Positions 8,773-17,635 of a stretch of DNA of 64,000 nucleotides are shown one piece after another. Under the pieces are notes generated by a model. The model worked only from the letters and a program-made list of their open reading frames with translations. It did not search any database and was not told the DNA's origin. The DNA is taken from contig CALDUY010000002.1 in the NCBI GenBank assembly GCA_937923405.1, positions 682,001 to 746,000 of the forward strand. The letters run 5' to 3'. Within the stretch, counting starts at the first letter, position 1; each line of letters starts with the position of its first letter. This stretch comes from an uncultured Gemmataceae bacterium (GTDB taxonomy: Bacteria > Planctomycetota > Planctomycetia > Gemmatales > Gemmataceae). Both the position numbers and the translations under genes were made by a program.

Positions 8773-10416
8773 ATGTTTCTAAGTCGTTCAATTCCGATCC
8801 GGAAAGGTCGTTATCAACAAGAGCATGCGATGATTCTTATCATGATCATCGTCGTGTGTATTGTTAGTGTTCGACTCATTGTGCCAGAACAGCCAACTGA
8901 TCCGCGACCAATGTGGGATCGCGTCTTCGCCTCGTTTCTGGGGCTACTACAGTGTTTCGGGCTGGTGGTGGCGATCAGTGTCATTCTCGCCTCGATCGAG
9001 ATTCTCAAACAAGCAGCAACGCGCTATCAATCGCGTCGAGTCGAGATGAAACTGGCTCGGCTGGAACCGATCTTGCGCGATTCGCAAACCCATGCCACCT
9101 CGCGCGGCTTTTCCCGCGTGTTACGCTTGCTGCGTGATCGCAATGAGGAAGTGCGTCAGCAGGCCCTGAGTGCGGTCTTCGCCATCGCCCGGGCGGATCC
9201 GACACTGCGGCTCAGCCCTGGCGAACGCGAACTGGTCGAGGAATCGCTGGTGCAGAATTTTGGCTTCGCCCAGGCCTTGGCTCTGACCGCCTTGGAGGAC
9301 GACCTGTTAGCGCGGGTCACGCTCGGGGCTAAATTGGGAGCCGGTACCTCCGATAAACGCTTGGCTCCGGTGACCAGCAGCCCAGCCATGCTTGCTCGTT
9401 GGATCGAACTTCACCGTCGCGAGCAGACCAATCCTGAGATTCAGATTTCGATTGGCTACGACACGTGCAGCCTGCCCTACCATGCGGAACGAGCGCGATT
9501 CCTGGGCCTGTATCTGTTTATCAGCACGACGGACTTGCAGCGGTTCCAGGCGCTGCTTCGCCGACCGCCTCGGGATCCGAACGCGGCCTTCGGCTTGGTG
9601 ATTCGTGGCGATGTCGTTGAGGTCAAGTATCCGGGGCAAGCTCGTGGGCATCGACTAGATTACGTCTTTCCGTTGCCGCAACGGCTCAGCGAAGCCAATT
9701 TGGCAGGACTGATTCACGAAATCCAGGTACTCAATCTCGGACTGTTGCTCGCCTGCGCCGCCGACCTGTGCCGCGTGCTGCTTCCCGGTGTACCGCCGAA
9801 CTGGCTAGACAACCGGCGACAGGCCATTAGCCGTGTTTATCAAAGCTTCGAGCGTAAGTTCGTGGCCTTGCTTCGTTCGCATGACCGCTACCGTGATCCT
9901 GGGCAGATTCATCGCTTGGTGCCGACCGACCACGCGGAGCGCATTCACGCTTTTGAGAGTTATCGACTCGAAGAATCGCTTTATCCACAGTATGGCTGGG
10001 TAGTGCCGCTCTACGATCCGGACACACGCTGGGAACGGCTGTTGGGACCACTGCGGGCCGTCGAGGCGATGCTGCTGCATCAGGGGCCGGTCGAAGGACG
10101 CGACGTCACTCGGGGCACCGACTTTATTCATCAGGCTCGCCGACTGGGCTTTGACACGACCTCGGCGATCGAGCAGATTTTGCAAGGCGAATCGCTGGCT
10201 ACCTCTTCCACGGTCCTCTGTCACGATCCGTTTATTGATTCGACGCATGAAGAGGCGACCATTTCATATCTTCGACGAGTCAGTCAGGCGATTGCTCGCG
10301 GCGAATGCTATCATGAAGATCTGCCGGACCCCGCCATGTTTCGCCGAGCTGCGACCTACTACGAAATCAACCAGGGACCCAAATCGGCTACTGTCGCTCC
10401 GGAGGAAGAAGCATGA
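8773..10416 (+). CDS. Membrane protein of unknown function with HEAT-like segment
   Basis: 547 aa. GGGAG lies 6 bases before the ATG at 8773; an internal ATG at 8830 would also keep the first helix. Two hydrophobic segments, around residues 20-40 and 48-72, are membrane helices. They are followed by an Arg-rich linker and a short HEAT-like helical repeat (RVLRLLRDRNEEVRQQALSA, about 115-140). The remaining 400 residues look soluble and presumably cytoplasmic. I recognise no enzymatic motif. The stop overlaps the start of the following small ORF (ATGA), so the two are probably translated together. Confidence 0.75.
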   Translation: MFLSRSIPIRKGRYQQEHAMILIMIIVVCIVSVRLIVPEQPTDPRPMWDRVFASFLGLLQCFGLVVAISVILASIEILKQAATRYQSRRVEMKLARLEPILRDSQTHATSRGFSRVLRLLRDRNEEVRQQALSAVFAIARADPTLRLSPGERELVEESLVQNFGFAQALALTALEDDLLARVTLGAKLGAGTSDKRLAPVTSSPAMLARWIELHRREQTNPEIQISIGYDTCSLPYHAERARFLGLYLFISTTDLQRFQALLRRPPRDPNAAFGLVIRGDVVEVKYPGQARGHRLDYVFPLPQRLSEANLAGLIHEIQVLNLGLLLACAADLCRVLLPGVPPNWLDNRRQAISRVYQSFERKFVALLRSHDRYRDPGQIHRLVPTDHAERIHAFESYRLEESLYPQYGWVVPLYDPDTRWERLLGPLRAVEAMLLHQGPVEGRDVTRGTDFIHQARRLGFDTTSAIEQILQGESLATSSTVLCHDPFIDSTHEEATISYLRRVSQAIARGECYHEDLPDPAMFRRAATYYEINQGPKSATVAPEEEA

Positions 10417-10580
10417 ATCCTCAAGCCAATCGCCGGGAAACGACTCCACGACGCGAACCGGTTAAGGTGCCGGAAAAGCTGCCCTCGCCAACCCCAGTAC
10501 GTCCGTTAACTCCACAGCCTTCGGCTCCACCGGCCAAGCCCCAGCCAGCGCGACCGCTCGGGGGCCGGTCCTCAGCGTGA
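10413..10580 (+). CDS. Small Pro/Arg-rich protein coupled to the upstream membrane protein
   Basis: 55 codons (MNPQANRRETTPRREPVKVP...). The ATG overlaps the preceding TGA in an ATGA arrangement, and GGAGGAAG lies just upstream, which is good evidence for translation. About a quarter of the residues are proline and there are many basic residues; no fold or domain is recognisable and it is probably disordered. It may act together with the membrane protein encoded upstream, but that is inferred only from the coupling. It could also be a chance ORF with a fortuitous RBS inside the upstream gene. Confidence 0.5.
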   Translation: MNPQANRRETTPRREPVKVPEKLPSPTPVRPLTPQPSAPPAKPQPARPLGGRSSA

Positions 10581-10682
10581 GCCGCAGGCCGCTATCTAGC
10601 GAAGGTTGCCCTTCCGTCCTGGCATGTCTATGCTGGTGACATCGCTCTTGTCGTGACTGTTGCGCCCGCATTGGAGTTGACC

Positions 10683-11165
10683 ATGCAAGGACATCCGGAG
10701 GTCATTGAAGCCCTGAACCGGGCTCTGACCATCGAACTGACTGCCATCAATCAGTACTTCTGCCAGGCCAAGATGTGCAAGAACTGGGGCTACCTCAAAC
10801 TCGGGGCCAAGCACTATGAGGAGTCCCTCGGCGAGATGAAACACGCCGACATGATCATCGAACGTATCTTGTTCCTCGAAGGCGTTCCCGAGATTGCCCG
10901 TTACGACGTGATCCGGGTCGGCTCCACGGTCAAAGAACAGTTCGAGAACGATCTGAAGCTCGAGACCTCCGGAGTGAAGGCGTACAACGACGGCATCGAG
11001 TTGGCCGCCCGCCTCAAGGACAACGGGACACGCGAACTGATGGAGCGGATCCTGACCGAGTCGGAAGAACACGTCGACTGGCTGGAAACGCAACTGAGCC
11101 TGATCGAAGAAGTTGGATTGCAGAACTATCTGCAGTCGCAAATGGGAGAGGAAGAAGAAGGCTAA
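10683..11165 (+). CDS. bfr: Bacterioferritin
   Basis: 160 aa, starting at the ATG at 10683 with GGAG upstream; this gives the canonical MQGHPEVIEALNR N-terminus (an in-frame GTG at 10653 adds ten unrelated residues). It is a four-helix ferritin that oxidises Fe(II) at a di-iron centre and stores Fe(III) in a 24-mer. Ferroxidase ligands are visible at E18, E51 and H54, with further Glu/His in the TESEEHVDWLETQ segment. The haem-ligand methionine (M52 of EMKHAD) is kept, so haem should bind between subunits. The C-terminus LQNYLQSQMGEEEEG matches the family. It converges with the BFD gene, which would supply electrons for iron release. Confidence 0.96.
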   Translation: MQGHPEVIEALNRALTIELTAINQYFCQAKMCKNWGYLKLGAKHYEESLGEMKHADMIIERILFLEGVPEIARYDVIRVGSTVKEQFENDLKLETSGVKAYNDGIELAARLKDNGTRELMERILTESEEHVDWLETQLSLIEEVGLQNYLQSQMGEEEEG

Positions 11166-11182
11166 ATTGGTTTCGTTAAAGC

Positions 11183-11224
11183 GCGGCTAGCGAGGTTACT
11201 GCATAAGGCGACATCGCTAGCCGC
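11183..11224. terminator. Inverted repeat between bfr and BFD gene
   Basis: Perfect 11-bp arms GCGGCTAGCGA / TCGCTAGCCGC separated by 20 bases, between two convergent genes and overlapping the BFD stop codon. It has no long T-run on either side. A bidirectional terminator or mRNA-end hairpin is plausible. Confidence 0.5.
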
Positions 11225-11456
11225 TTGTGCGAACGGCGAGGCCGGCTTCCATTAGCTCGCTCAGATATTGGCGTAAGCGGCGATGACAAGCGGTGCAGCC
11301 GTCGCCCGCTCCAGTCGCGACGCGCAACTGCTCCAACGTTGGAGCTTCCAGCACGGCCAAGGCTTCCTGCACCATCTCTTCCGTCACCTGTAAACAGTGG
11401 CAGATCATCCTAGCGGGGCAAGTAGAACAGTTGGACCGGGTGTTACAAGCGTCCAT
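11217..11456 (-). CDS. BFD-like [2Fe-2S] protein (bacterioferritin-associated ferredoxin family)
   Basis: 79 aa. MICHCLQVTEEMV...GDGCTACHRRL contains the Cys-x-Cys...Cys-x-x-Cys pattern that binds the [2Fe-2S] cluster of the BFD fold. In known systems Bfd docks on bacterioferritin and passes electrons to mobilise stored iron; the adjacent convergent bfr supports that role. The first 15 residues add three more cysteines (C4, C9, C12). The native start could instead be the methionine at residue 16 (codon at 11411), which gives a standard-size 64-aa BFD. A 17-bp palindrome 40 bp upstream is a candidate iron-responsive operator. Confidence 0.85.
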   Translation of the reverse strand: MDACNTRSNCSTCPARMICHCLQVTEEMVQEALAVLEAPTLEQLRVATGAGDGCTACHRRLRQYLSELMEAGLAVRTSG

Positions 11457-11495
11457 GAGAGTGGACCCGGGGGTGGATCAGAGCAAGTTCTGCGA

Positions 11496-11512
11496 TTGAG
11501 ACACAGTCTCAA
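11496..11512 (-). promoter_or_regulatory. Palindromic operator-like site upstream of the BFD gene
   Basis: TTGAGACACAGTCTCAA is a perfect 7-bp inverted repeat around a 3-bp centre, ending 40 bp upstream of the BFD start at 11456. Size, symmetry and position suit a dimeric repressor. It loosely resembles Fur boxes of the TGAGAATnATTCTCA type, which would fit an iron-release gene. The regulator assignment is inference. Confidence 0.45.
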
Positions 11513-11591
11513 CAACTGGATTGTACGCTTCCCTGGCTCGCTGTCAAGTAGGGTCGGCCGACAATTCTTCTCTGCTCTGGGCGTTGTCTGA

Positions 11592-11900
11592 TCAGGTGGT
11601 CATCACGGCCAGCAGACAGCGATCCAGGGTGATCGACGCTCCCTTTTGGATGAAATCTACCTGGACGACGAGACGCTTGTGGCCGGCCCCTTGGGCAGGA
11701 TTCCCTGTAAACCTTCTAGTGAACCGCCGGTGATTTTCACTGGGGTTCCCGGATACAGACGATCCTCGGCAACGACTGGCAATCCCGACTCCAGCAAGAG
11801 CTGCACCTGTCGCAGATCCGACCGTAGCCGAGTCTGGTCATGGACGGGGATCGCCTGCACCGCTCGGTTCGTCATCAGGCAGCGAATTCGTTCTACCGAA
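11592..11900 (-). pseudogene. NusG-family transcription elongation factor remnant, 5'-truncated and frameshifted
   Basis: Read on the minus strand from about 11900, the sequence encodes RIRCLMTNRAVQAIPVHDQ, then LRSDLRQVQLLLESG, LYPGTPVKITGGSLEGLQGIL. After a frameshift near 11685 the other frame gives GHKRLVVQVDFIQKGASITL, ending at a TGA at 11594-11592. This is the end of the NGN domain plus the KOW-containing C-terminal domain of planctomycete NusG/RfaH-like paralogs. The first part of the NGN domain is missing: upstream DNA is instead a copy of the dispersed palindromic element (11896-11956). With no proper start and a broken frame, it is a pseudogene. Confidence 0.7.
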
Positions 11901-11956
11901 TCGGTAGTCGCAGGCTTTAGCCTGCGAGCTGCCACACCATTTTGTAACGCGTACTA
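11896..11956 (-). repeat. Partial copy of MITE-like palindromic element
   Basis: On the minus strand this reads agtacgcgttacaaaatggtgt, then the palindrome GCAGGCTAAAGCCTGC (plus-strand copy 11910-11925), then taccgattcgg. This matches the left end of the element at 21688-21871 nearly base for base. The right half is absent; the NusG remnant begins where the match ends. Confidence 0.75.
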
Positions 11957-12617
11957 TAGATTTACTACTGTAGCAGTTTGAACGCACCACACCACCCCCC
12001 AACGAATCTACCCCCGTAAAATTCGTTTAATTCGTACCTTGGTGAACGCGTCGGCCTATAAATGAAACGAAGAAAAGGGACGCCGTGGAGCAGGTCGAAC
12101 CATCAGGGGCTCGGTCGCAGATTCAGCAAGTCACCGGTGTTGTCCAAGGAACTTTTCCTGTTGCTCTTTCAGAGGCGTCGCGAGATGATAGATGGGTAAC
12201 GGCCCACCGTTTCTCCTACTCGCAGGTGGTCCGTTATGTCTAAAAGTTGCTTTGCGTAGTGAAATAGCCGGCTACCGTCAATTCGTTGCGCTGAAGAAGT
12301 TCCCCAGATCCTTATCCGCTGGAAATGACTGGCTGCGATAAAACGAGTAAGCCGACCGAAACGACCGCATCGGTGTGTCCGTTTGACCGAGTGTTCCGGA
12401 GGCGGAAACCTGGGAACTGCCGAGATCGACTAGTCAACGATCCAGCTTACCCGCTCATCGCGACGATACCTGATGGGGACACGATGACGAAATTCACTCG
12501 ACCCCGACTTGACGGCTAGTTCCCCCGCCCACACAGGTTCGATTGGCCACAAGGTCAAGAGTAATCTACAGTAGGGAATGTAGGCCGAGCCACCCTGGAC
12601 GCGCTGGAATCCTCCTT
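11957..12617. other. Long intergenic stretch with no supported gene
   Basis: About 660 bases. Near 12001-12040 there is an ACGAAT...ATTCGT inverted repeat followed by TTTAATTCGTACC, which resembles the repeats at 33067-33145. Otherwise I see only short unsupported ORFs and the unassigned upstream region of the sigma-factor gene. Confidence 0.5.
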
Positions 12618-13454
12618 ATGACACGACCTCGCCGTCTACGGAATGATCTGGTTCAATCTCCATTGGAGACGTATCTCCGTGAGATTAACGAAACTCCTTT
12701 GCTCAACGCGGAGGAAGAAAAGCAACTAGCCTACCGCATTGGAAGCGGGGATAGCGAAGCTCGCGACCGCATGGTTCGGGCCAATCTTCGGTTGGTCGTG
12801 AATATCGCTCGCAGCTACACTGGTAAAGGCTTGGGATTACAGGATCTGATCGAGGAAGGGAATCTAGGGCTGCTCCGCGCGGTCGAAGGCTTCGACCCAG
12901 AGATGAACACTCGCTTCAGTACTTATGCCAGTTACTGGATCAAACAATCGATCAAGCGAGCTTTGGTCAACACGGCCAAGACCATTCGCATCCCGGCCTA
13001 CATGGTCGAGCTGTTAGCGAAATGGCGGCGTGCTTCGGCGAAGCTCCAGGAGGAGTTGGGCCGGCCTCCTACACAGGAAGAGGTGGCCAAGTCACTGGAG
13101 TTGCCCAAAAAGAAGCTCAACATCATTAAAAAGGCCATCCGTGTCTACAATTCCGCGCCGCAGGCCGACCAGACCGAGAGCGGCTGGTCGCTGGACGAAA
13201 TGTTGATGGACGGCCATACCAAGACTCCCGACACAGAAATGGTGGAAGCCGACGACCTTAAGCACGTTCTGGAACTACTCGATCGGATGGACAAGCGCGA
13301 GGCGACCGTACTCCGTATGCGGTTCGGCCTGGATGACGAGGAGCCGAAGACCCTCAAACAGATCGGCGAATGCCTTGGGCTGACTCGCGAACGGGTGCGT
13401 CAGATCGAAAGCGAGGCGTTAGCCAAACTCTCCGACAGCATGCAAGCGAATTAA
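12618..13454 (+). CDS. RNA polymerase sigma-70 family factor (group 1/2-like)
   Basis: 278 aa from the ATG at 12618; a TTG at 12543 in frame would add 25 unrelated residues. Region 1.2 begins at DLVQSPLETYLREINETPLL. Region 2 carries NLRLVVNIARSYTGKGLGLQDLIEEGNLGLLRAVEGFD and STYASYWIKQSIKRAL (core binding and -10 recognition). Region 3 has IRIPAYMVELL. Region 4 has EPKTLKQIGECLGLTRERVRQIESEAL, the -35 helix-turn-helix. There is no region 1.1, so it resembles short RpoD-like group 2 sigmas (RpoS/SigB-HrdB type) rather than the long housekeeping RpoD. The regulon is unknown. It stands alone, convergent with the histidine kinase gene. Confidence 0.93.
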   Translation: MTRPRRLRNDLVQSPLETYLREINETPLLNAEEEKQLAYRIGSGDSEARDRMVRANLRLVVNIARSYTGKGLGLQDLIEEGNLGLLRAVEGFDPEMNTRFSTYASYWIKQSIKRALVNTAKTIRIPAYMVELLAKWRRASAKLQEELGRPPTQEEVAKSLELPKKKLNIIKKAIRVYNSAPQADQTESGWSLDEMLMDGHTKTPDTEMVEADDLKHVLELLDRMDKREATVLRMRFGLDDEEPKTLKQIGECLGLTRERVRQIESEALAKLSDSMQAN

Positions 13455-13479
13455 CGCTCTTGCTGGAGCGAGCGGCCAA

Positions 13480-13543
13480 CGGACGGGACGGACAGCTCGA
13501 ACAACACAGAATCTCACTCCTACCTGGGTGCCGTCCCTGTCCG
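13480..13543. terminator. Possible hairpin between sigma factor and histidine kinase genes
   Basis: CGGACGGGACGG (13480-13491) can pair imperfectly with CCGTCCCTGTCCG (13531-13543), between two convergent genes. The loop is long, there is no T-run, and one base bulges. Confidence 0.3.
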
Positions 13544-13552
13544 CCTCAGCAG

Positions 13553-15910
13553 CTACTTTCGTAGTTTGGCCGTCTCCAGTGCCGCGCGCACTGCCGCCAA
13601 CAGATCCGCTGGGCTGTACGGCTTGGCGAGAAAGTCTAACACGATCTCGCGCTCCTCGTCGCTGAGTTGCTCCGAGGAGTAGCCACTGGCGATGAGAACC
13701 GGCACGGCAGGGGTGATCTGTCGCATTTGACGCAGCGCCTCTTGCCCCGAGAGACGCGGCATAGTTCGGTCCAGCACCACCAGATCAATCGATTGGTGTT
13801 CCTCGCGGTACACTTCGACCGCTTTTTCGCCATCGGCGGCCAGTCTTACCGTGTAGCCGGCTTGTTGCAGGACCGCACGAGCGATGTTGAGCAGCATTGG
13901 TTCGTCATCTACCATGAGGATAGTGCCCTGTCCCCTCACAGCAACGGGCGCGGAAGAGGTCGTCGCAATGTCTTCTTCATGCTGACCGCGGGGCAGATAG
14001 ACGTCGAAGGTGGTGCCGATGCCCGGCTCACTTTGGCAGCTGATCCAGCCCTGATGCTGTTGCACGATGCCGAACACCATCGACAGTCCCAGGCCGGTGC
14101 CGCGATCTGGCCCCTTGGTGGTGAAGAATGGCTCGAAGATGTGTGGCAAGACTTCGGCGGGAATGCCCACGCCGTTATCGCTGACACGCACACGGACGAA
14201 CTCGCCGGGCCGACCATGCGGCTGCTGGGCCACCTCCTCCTCGGTGAGGACGACGTTGCTCGTCTGTAAGCGGATCCAGACATGTTCCGGATGAGTCTGC
14301 CGGTGACTCTCCAGGCGATCGAGAACGGCATCGCGGGCATTGATCGCCAAGTTGAGCAACACTTGACACAATTGCCCCGGATCGGCGACGACGGGCCAGA
14401 GGGTCGGCTCCGGTTCGATTTGCAGTTCGATGCGTGGATCGATGGTCGGCTGTAACAGTCCGCGCACTTCCTCCAGCGTGTGGTTGACATTCATCGCTTC
14501 GACGTGCAGCACCGTTCGCCGAGAGAACCCAAGTAGTTGGCGGGTCAACGTTGCCGCTCGCCAGGCCGCCTGCTCCGCGCCATCTAGCAGAGGGCCAACG
14601 GTGCTTTGCATCGAGGCATCCAGCTGCAAGCGAATCAGCGAGAGATTGCCCACGATGGCGGTAAGTAGATTGTTGAAGTCGTGCGCCACTCCGCCGGCGA
14701 GCTGTCCGACGGCTTCTAGGCGTGAGGCTTGGCGCAACTGCTCTTCCAACAACCGCTGCTCGGTCACATCCCAAAAGATGCCCAGCACACCAACAAGGCG
14801 ATCGTTTTCGTCGCGGACTGGCGTTTTGATGACTCGAACCCAACGCAGTCGGTTGTTGATCAGCGTCTGTTCTTCTGTCTCAAGTCGTTGTCCGTGGTGC
14901 AAGACACTCTGATCATCGGCCCGATACTTCGTGGCCAACTCCTCGGGATAGAGATCAAAGTCACTCTTGCCGAGAATCTCGGCCTCACTGAGACGAATCC
15001 CTTCGCAGAAGCGGCGATTGACCGCGATGAAGCGTAAATCAACATCTTTGAGGAACACACTCTGTTCGAGATTTTCCAGCAAGGAGCGATTGCGCGCTTC
15101 ACTGGCCTGAAGTTGCTGCCGCTGATGCACCATCTCGGTGATGTCGCTGACCACGCCATTGAGCCGCAGATAGATGCCTTCGCGACGGGCTTGCAAACTG
15201 GAACGTATCCAGCGTCCAGGAAGGGTGACCAGTCGATGCTCGACCTCGACGCGCGTCGTTTGGCCACTCTGAAGCCGAACCAATGCGGCGCTCAATTTCC
15301 CCTGGTCTTCGGGATGAGTGATGCCCAGCCAAGCGTTCCATCCTTGCAGCAACTTCTCGGCAGTCTGGCCGGTGAGTCGTTCCGCGACCGGCGAGCAGTA
15401 GCGCATCCGCATCTCGCCGTGCGAATCGATGTTAGCACTCCAGACGCAATCGGAAACCCCCGCCAGCACCTCACGAAGTTCCGCCTCTTTCAGGCGCAGC
15501 TGCTCGTGAACGTGACGTTGCTCGGTAACGTCTCGAGCAGTAATCAGGCCGAAGGTGCGCTGCTCTGTGTGTAGTCGAGTGATGGTCAAGTTGACGGGAA
15601 TCCAGGTGTCTTCCTGGCGATGGCGAAGCAGAAAGCCCCCTTGCGCGTGGAAAGGGCCGGTCTTACGATAAGCCTGCCGCAAGCGTTGCATGCCCCCCTT
15701 CAGTTCGGAGCGAAACAGATAGTCAACGCGAAGCCGAAGCAGTTCCTGTCGCGTCCGATCGCACAGCCGCTGAGCCATCGGGTTGACGTCGAGCATCTGC
15801 TCGGATTCCGGATCGAACAAAAACAGCGCATCACCGCTCTCCTCGAAGAGCGTTTGCGCAAGTTCCGCGAGGTCGTGTTCGTTCATGCCTCGGAGGAATC
15901 CAACGGTCAA
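13553..15910 (-). CDS. Hybrid sensor histidine kinase with three PAS domains and receiver
   Basis: 785 aa, apparently cytoplasmic (no membrane helix). Three PAS domains occupy about 12-130, 140-260 and 268-390. The dimerisation/phosphoacceptor region has [15 protein letters not shown] with H410. The ATPase domain (about 450-640) shows N box [17 protein letters not shown], and GTGLGLS. A C-terminal receiver (about 663-780) has the DDE acidic pair, phospho-acceptor D714 (VVLDRTMP) and K763. All catalytic residues are present. The TTG start overlaps the stop of the upstream kinase gene (TTGA); an ATG at 15886 is an alternative. The overlap suggests coupled expression with that Ser/Thr kinase. 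No separate output regulator is adjacent. Confidence 0.92.
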   Translation of the reverse strand: MTVGFLRGMNEHDLAELAQTLFEESGDALFLFDPESEQMLDVNPMAQRLCDRTRQELLRLRVDYLFRSELKGGMQRLRQAYRKTGPFHAQGGFLLRHRQEDTWIPVNLTITRLHTEQRTFGLITARDVTEQRHVHEQLRLKEAELREVLAGVSDCVWSANIDSHGEMRMRYCSPVAERLTGQTAEKLLQGWNAWLGITHPEDQGKLSAALVRLQSGQTTRVEVEHRLVTLPGRWIRSSLQARREGIYLRLNGVVSDITEMVHQRQQLQASEARNRSLLENLEQSVFLKDVDLRFIAVNRRFCEGIRLSEAEILGKSDFDLYPEELATKYRADDQSVLHHGQRLETEEQTLINNRLRWVRVIKTPVRDENDRLVGVLGIFWDVTEQRLLEEQLRQASRLEAVGQLAGGVAHDFNNLLTAIVGNLSLIRLQLDASMQSTVGPLLDGAEQAAWRAATLTRQLLGFSRRTVLHVEAMNVNHTLEEVRGLLQPTIDPRIELQIEPEPTLWPVVADPGQLCQVLLNLAINARDAVLDRLESHRQTHPEHVWIRLQTSNVVLTEEEVAQQPHGRPGEFVRVRVSDNGVGIPAEVLPHIFEPFFTTKGPDRGTGLGLSMVFGIVQQHQGWISCQSEPGIGTTFDVYLPRGQHEEDIATTSSAPVAVRGQGTILMVDDEPMLLNIARAVLQQAGYTVRLAADGEKAVEVYREEHQSIDLVVLDRTMPRLSGQEALRQMRQITPAVPVLIASGYSSEQLSDEEREIVLDFLAKPYSPADLLAAVRAALETAKLRK

Positions 15911-16692
15911 GAGTGCAGAACGGCACGGAGAAGGCGAACAAAGTCCACCATGGTTGCCGGCCGATCATGGGGATCGCGAGCCAAACCGGCACAGAACACG
16001 CCGTTGAGTTCTTCCGGTAACGAGGAATTCCGTGTGGTACAAGGAACGAAGACACGCCCGGGCAACTTACCGGTCAGTAGTTCATATCCCACTGAAGCGA
16101 GGGCAAATACATCTGCTCGTTCATCTACGGGAAGACCAAATCGCTGTTCCGGGGGACAATAGTCGGGACTGCCACGCTCCCAAGTGAGCCGGCCCAAGCC
16201 GCGGGGAACGACGCCGTCCAGATCCGCCAGTTTGACATGCCCCTCTGGAGAAAGCAAGACATTTTCGGGTTTTAAATCCAGATGCAACAGTCCCCGCTCG
16301 TGAAGATAGGCGAGTGCCTCCCCTAAAGCGATCAACAGCAAAAGCGCCTGTCTAGTTGGCCAAGGGATCCGGGAAGTCATGGACTGACGTAGGGTTCCCC
16401 CAGTCAGCAGTTCCATTTCCAGATAGGGCGCGTCTCCCAGCTGTCCGCAGGCAAACACTTTGACCAGATGGGGATGCTCCAGCCCGGTCAACAGCTCCGA
16501 TGAAGATTGCCAGATGTTCAACGGAGTTCGAGCTGCTCCTACCAACACCTTCAAAGCGAAGTCACACTCTGGAAGATCCCAACGGCGTGCCCGATATACC
16601 ATGCCTGTGCCGCCTTCGCCTAACTTTTCCAGGAACTGATAGCGTGCTGCTAGTTCCGTATCGTCGCGAAACGGCTCTGTTTCGGCTGTCAC
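15907..16692 (-). CDS. Degenerate Ser/Thr protein kinase (possible pseudokinase)
   Basis: 261 aa from a GTG start; essentially just a kinase domain with no membrane helix. The glycine loop (GEGGTGMVY) and lysine K48 (FALKVL) are intact. The catalytic loop reads HLDLKPEN (137-144) instead of HRD, and the DFG motif is replaced by DLD followed by Gly (157-160). APE is PPE. D139, N144 and the metal-binding D157 are kept, so weak activity is possible; loss of the HRD arginine removes activation-loop phosphorylation control. The gene overlaps the following hybrid histidine kinase by 4 bp. The pair may form one signalling unit in which this protein regulates, or is regulated by, the histidine kinase. 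Confidence 0.87.
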   Translation of the reverse strand: MTAETEPFRDDTELAARYQFLEKLGEGGTGMVYRARRWDLPECDFALKVLVGAARTPLNIWQSSSELLTGLEHPHLVKVFACGQLGDAPYLEMELLTGGTLRQSMTSRIPWPTRQALLLLIALGEALAYLHERGLLHLDLKPENVLLSPEGHVKLADLDGVVPRGLGRLTWERGSPDYCPPEQRFGLPVDERADVFALASVGYELLTGKLPGRVFVPCTTRNSSLPEELNGVFCAGLARDPHDRPATMVDFVRLLRAVLHS

Positions 16693-16873
16693 CCGTGGTT
16701 CTCGATTCTCTCTAACACTGGCGAAGGTCTAATTGAATCTTTATAAATTTAGCACAATCCGATGAATCTCGCAAGAAACCTCCATAAATCAACACATCTG
16801 CATGCGAGCGATCGTCATGGTGATAGGGTAGAAAGCACGAGGAGCCATGCCAAGGGCTAGGGAACTCGGAGCC

Positions 16874-16917
16874 AAAAAAATCCCCTTCCTCAAACCTCCT
16901 AGGTTGAGGAAGGGGAT
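16874..16917 (-). terminator. Rho-independent terminator of the lipoprotein gene
   Basis: ATCCCCTTCCTCAA (16880-16893) pairs with TTGAGGAAGGGGAT (16904-16917), with extra pairing of ACCT/AGGT inside. On the minus strand the hairpin is followed by seven T residues (16880-16874). It lies 30 bp after the lipoprotein stop. Confidence 0.85.
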
Positions 16918-16947
16918 CTACTGAGCCGCTCAGAAGCCGTTGCCTGG

Positions 16948-17364
16948 TTATTCAAACGCTTTCTTCAGTTCTTCCACTGCTTTGCCCGTCGCTTCGCGGA
17001 CCTTGTCCCAGCGATCGGCACTGGCTTCTTTTAATTCCTCGAACTGTTTCATGGCCGCATCACGTTTTTCTTTGGCCGCTTCCAACTTCTTTTCGAGTTC
17101 CTTCTTGGCCTCGCCGGTCGCTGCCTCGGCCTTCTTTTTCAACTCTTCGTATTTTTCGTTGGCACTGTCGAGTTGCTTGTTGATCTCGGTGAGGAATTGG
17201 TCTTTCTGCATCTGAGCAGCCTTGGCAGTGGCGTCCATCGCTTCCTTGAGCTTCTCTTTGGCTTCTTTGGTCTGATCTTTTGCGTTCTTCTTGGAGTCCT
17301 CCTGACATCCCATCAACAACAGTGACGACAGCAACGCCAGCGAAAACAGTCCAGGGAAACGCAT
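16948..17364 (-). CDS. Small coiled-coil lipoprotein
   Basis: 138 aa with AAGGAG before the ATG. MRFPGLFSLALLSSLLLMGC is a lipoprotein signal with lipobox LLMGC, so the mature protein starts at C20 and is lipid-anchored. The residue after the Cys is Gln, which does not match the Asp inner-membrane retention rule of proteobacteria. The rest is almost entirely Lys/Glu/Ala-rich helix (KELEKKLEAAKEKRDAAMKQ), a long coiled coil. It resembles Lpp/YgdR-like structural lipoproteins only in general form. Function unknown, perhaps an envelope spacer. It is monocistronic with its own terminator. Confidence 0.85.
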   Translation of the reverse strand: MRFPGLFSLALLSSLLLMGCQEDSKKNAKDQTKEAKEKLKEAMDATAKAAQMQKDQFLTEINKQLDSANEKYEELKKKAEAATGEAKKELEKKLEAAKEKRDAAMKQFEELKEASADRWDKVREATGKAVEELKKAFE

Positions 17365-17635
17365 CCGATTGCTCCTTGTGCTGAGTTGGAGATGAGTTAT
17401 TTGACAAAGGACATTCTATGCGGGTGATCGAGAGGGACAACCGATTACCGACCAACAGACCTTCAAAGCACTCATCTTCAATTCAATATAGCTATACTAA
17501 TGATCTTTATTGTTTTGCTGGACTCCTCGTACCCGATTACGTTTCAGTATCTGTTTGCCCATTGACGCTGGAGAGGCGGTCAACGACATTACTCTTGACA
17601 GGGTTCTTTGTCTTCTGGTGGGACGGCTAATCATC

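Noticed and set aside
10596-11141. 181-codon minus-strand frame opposite bacterioferritin
   Set aside because: The plus strand encodes a canonical bacterioferritin with all ligands.
17594-17630. TTGACA upstream of dacB as a -35 box
   Set aside because: No matching -10 element at 16-18 bp; the sequence is likely chance.
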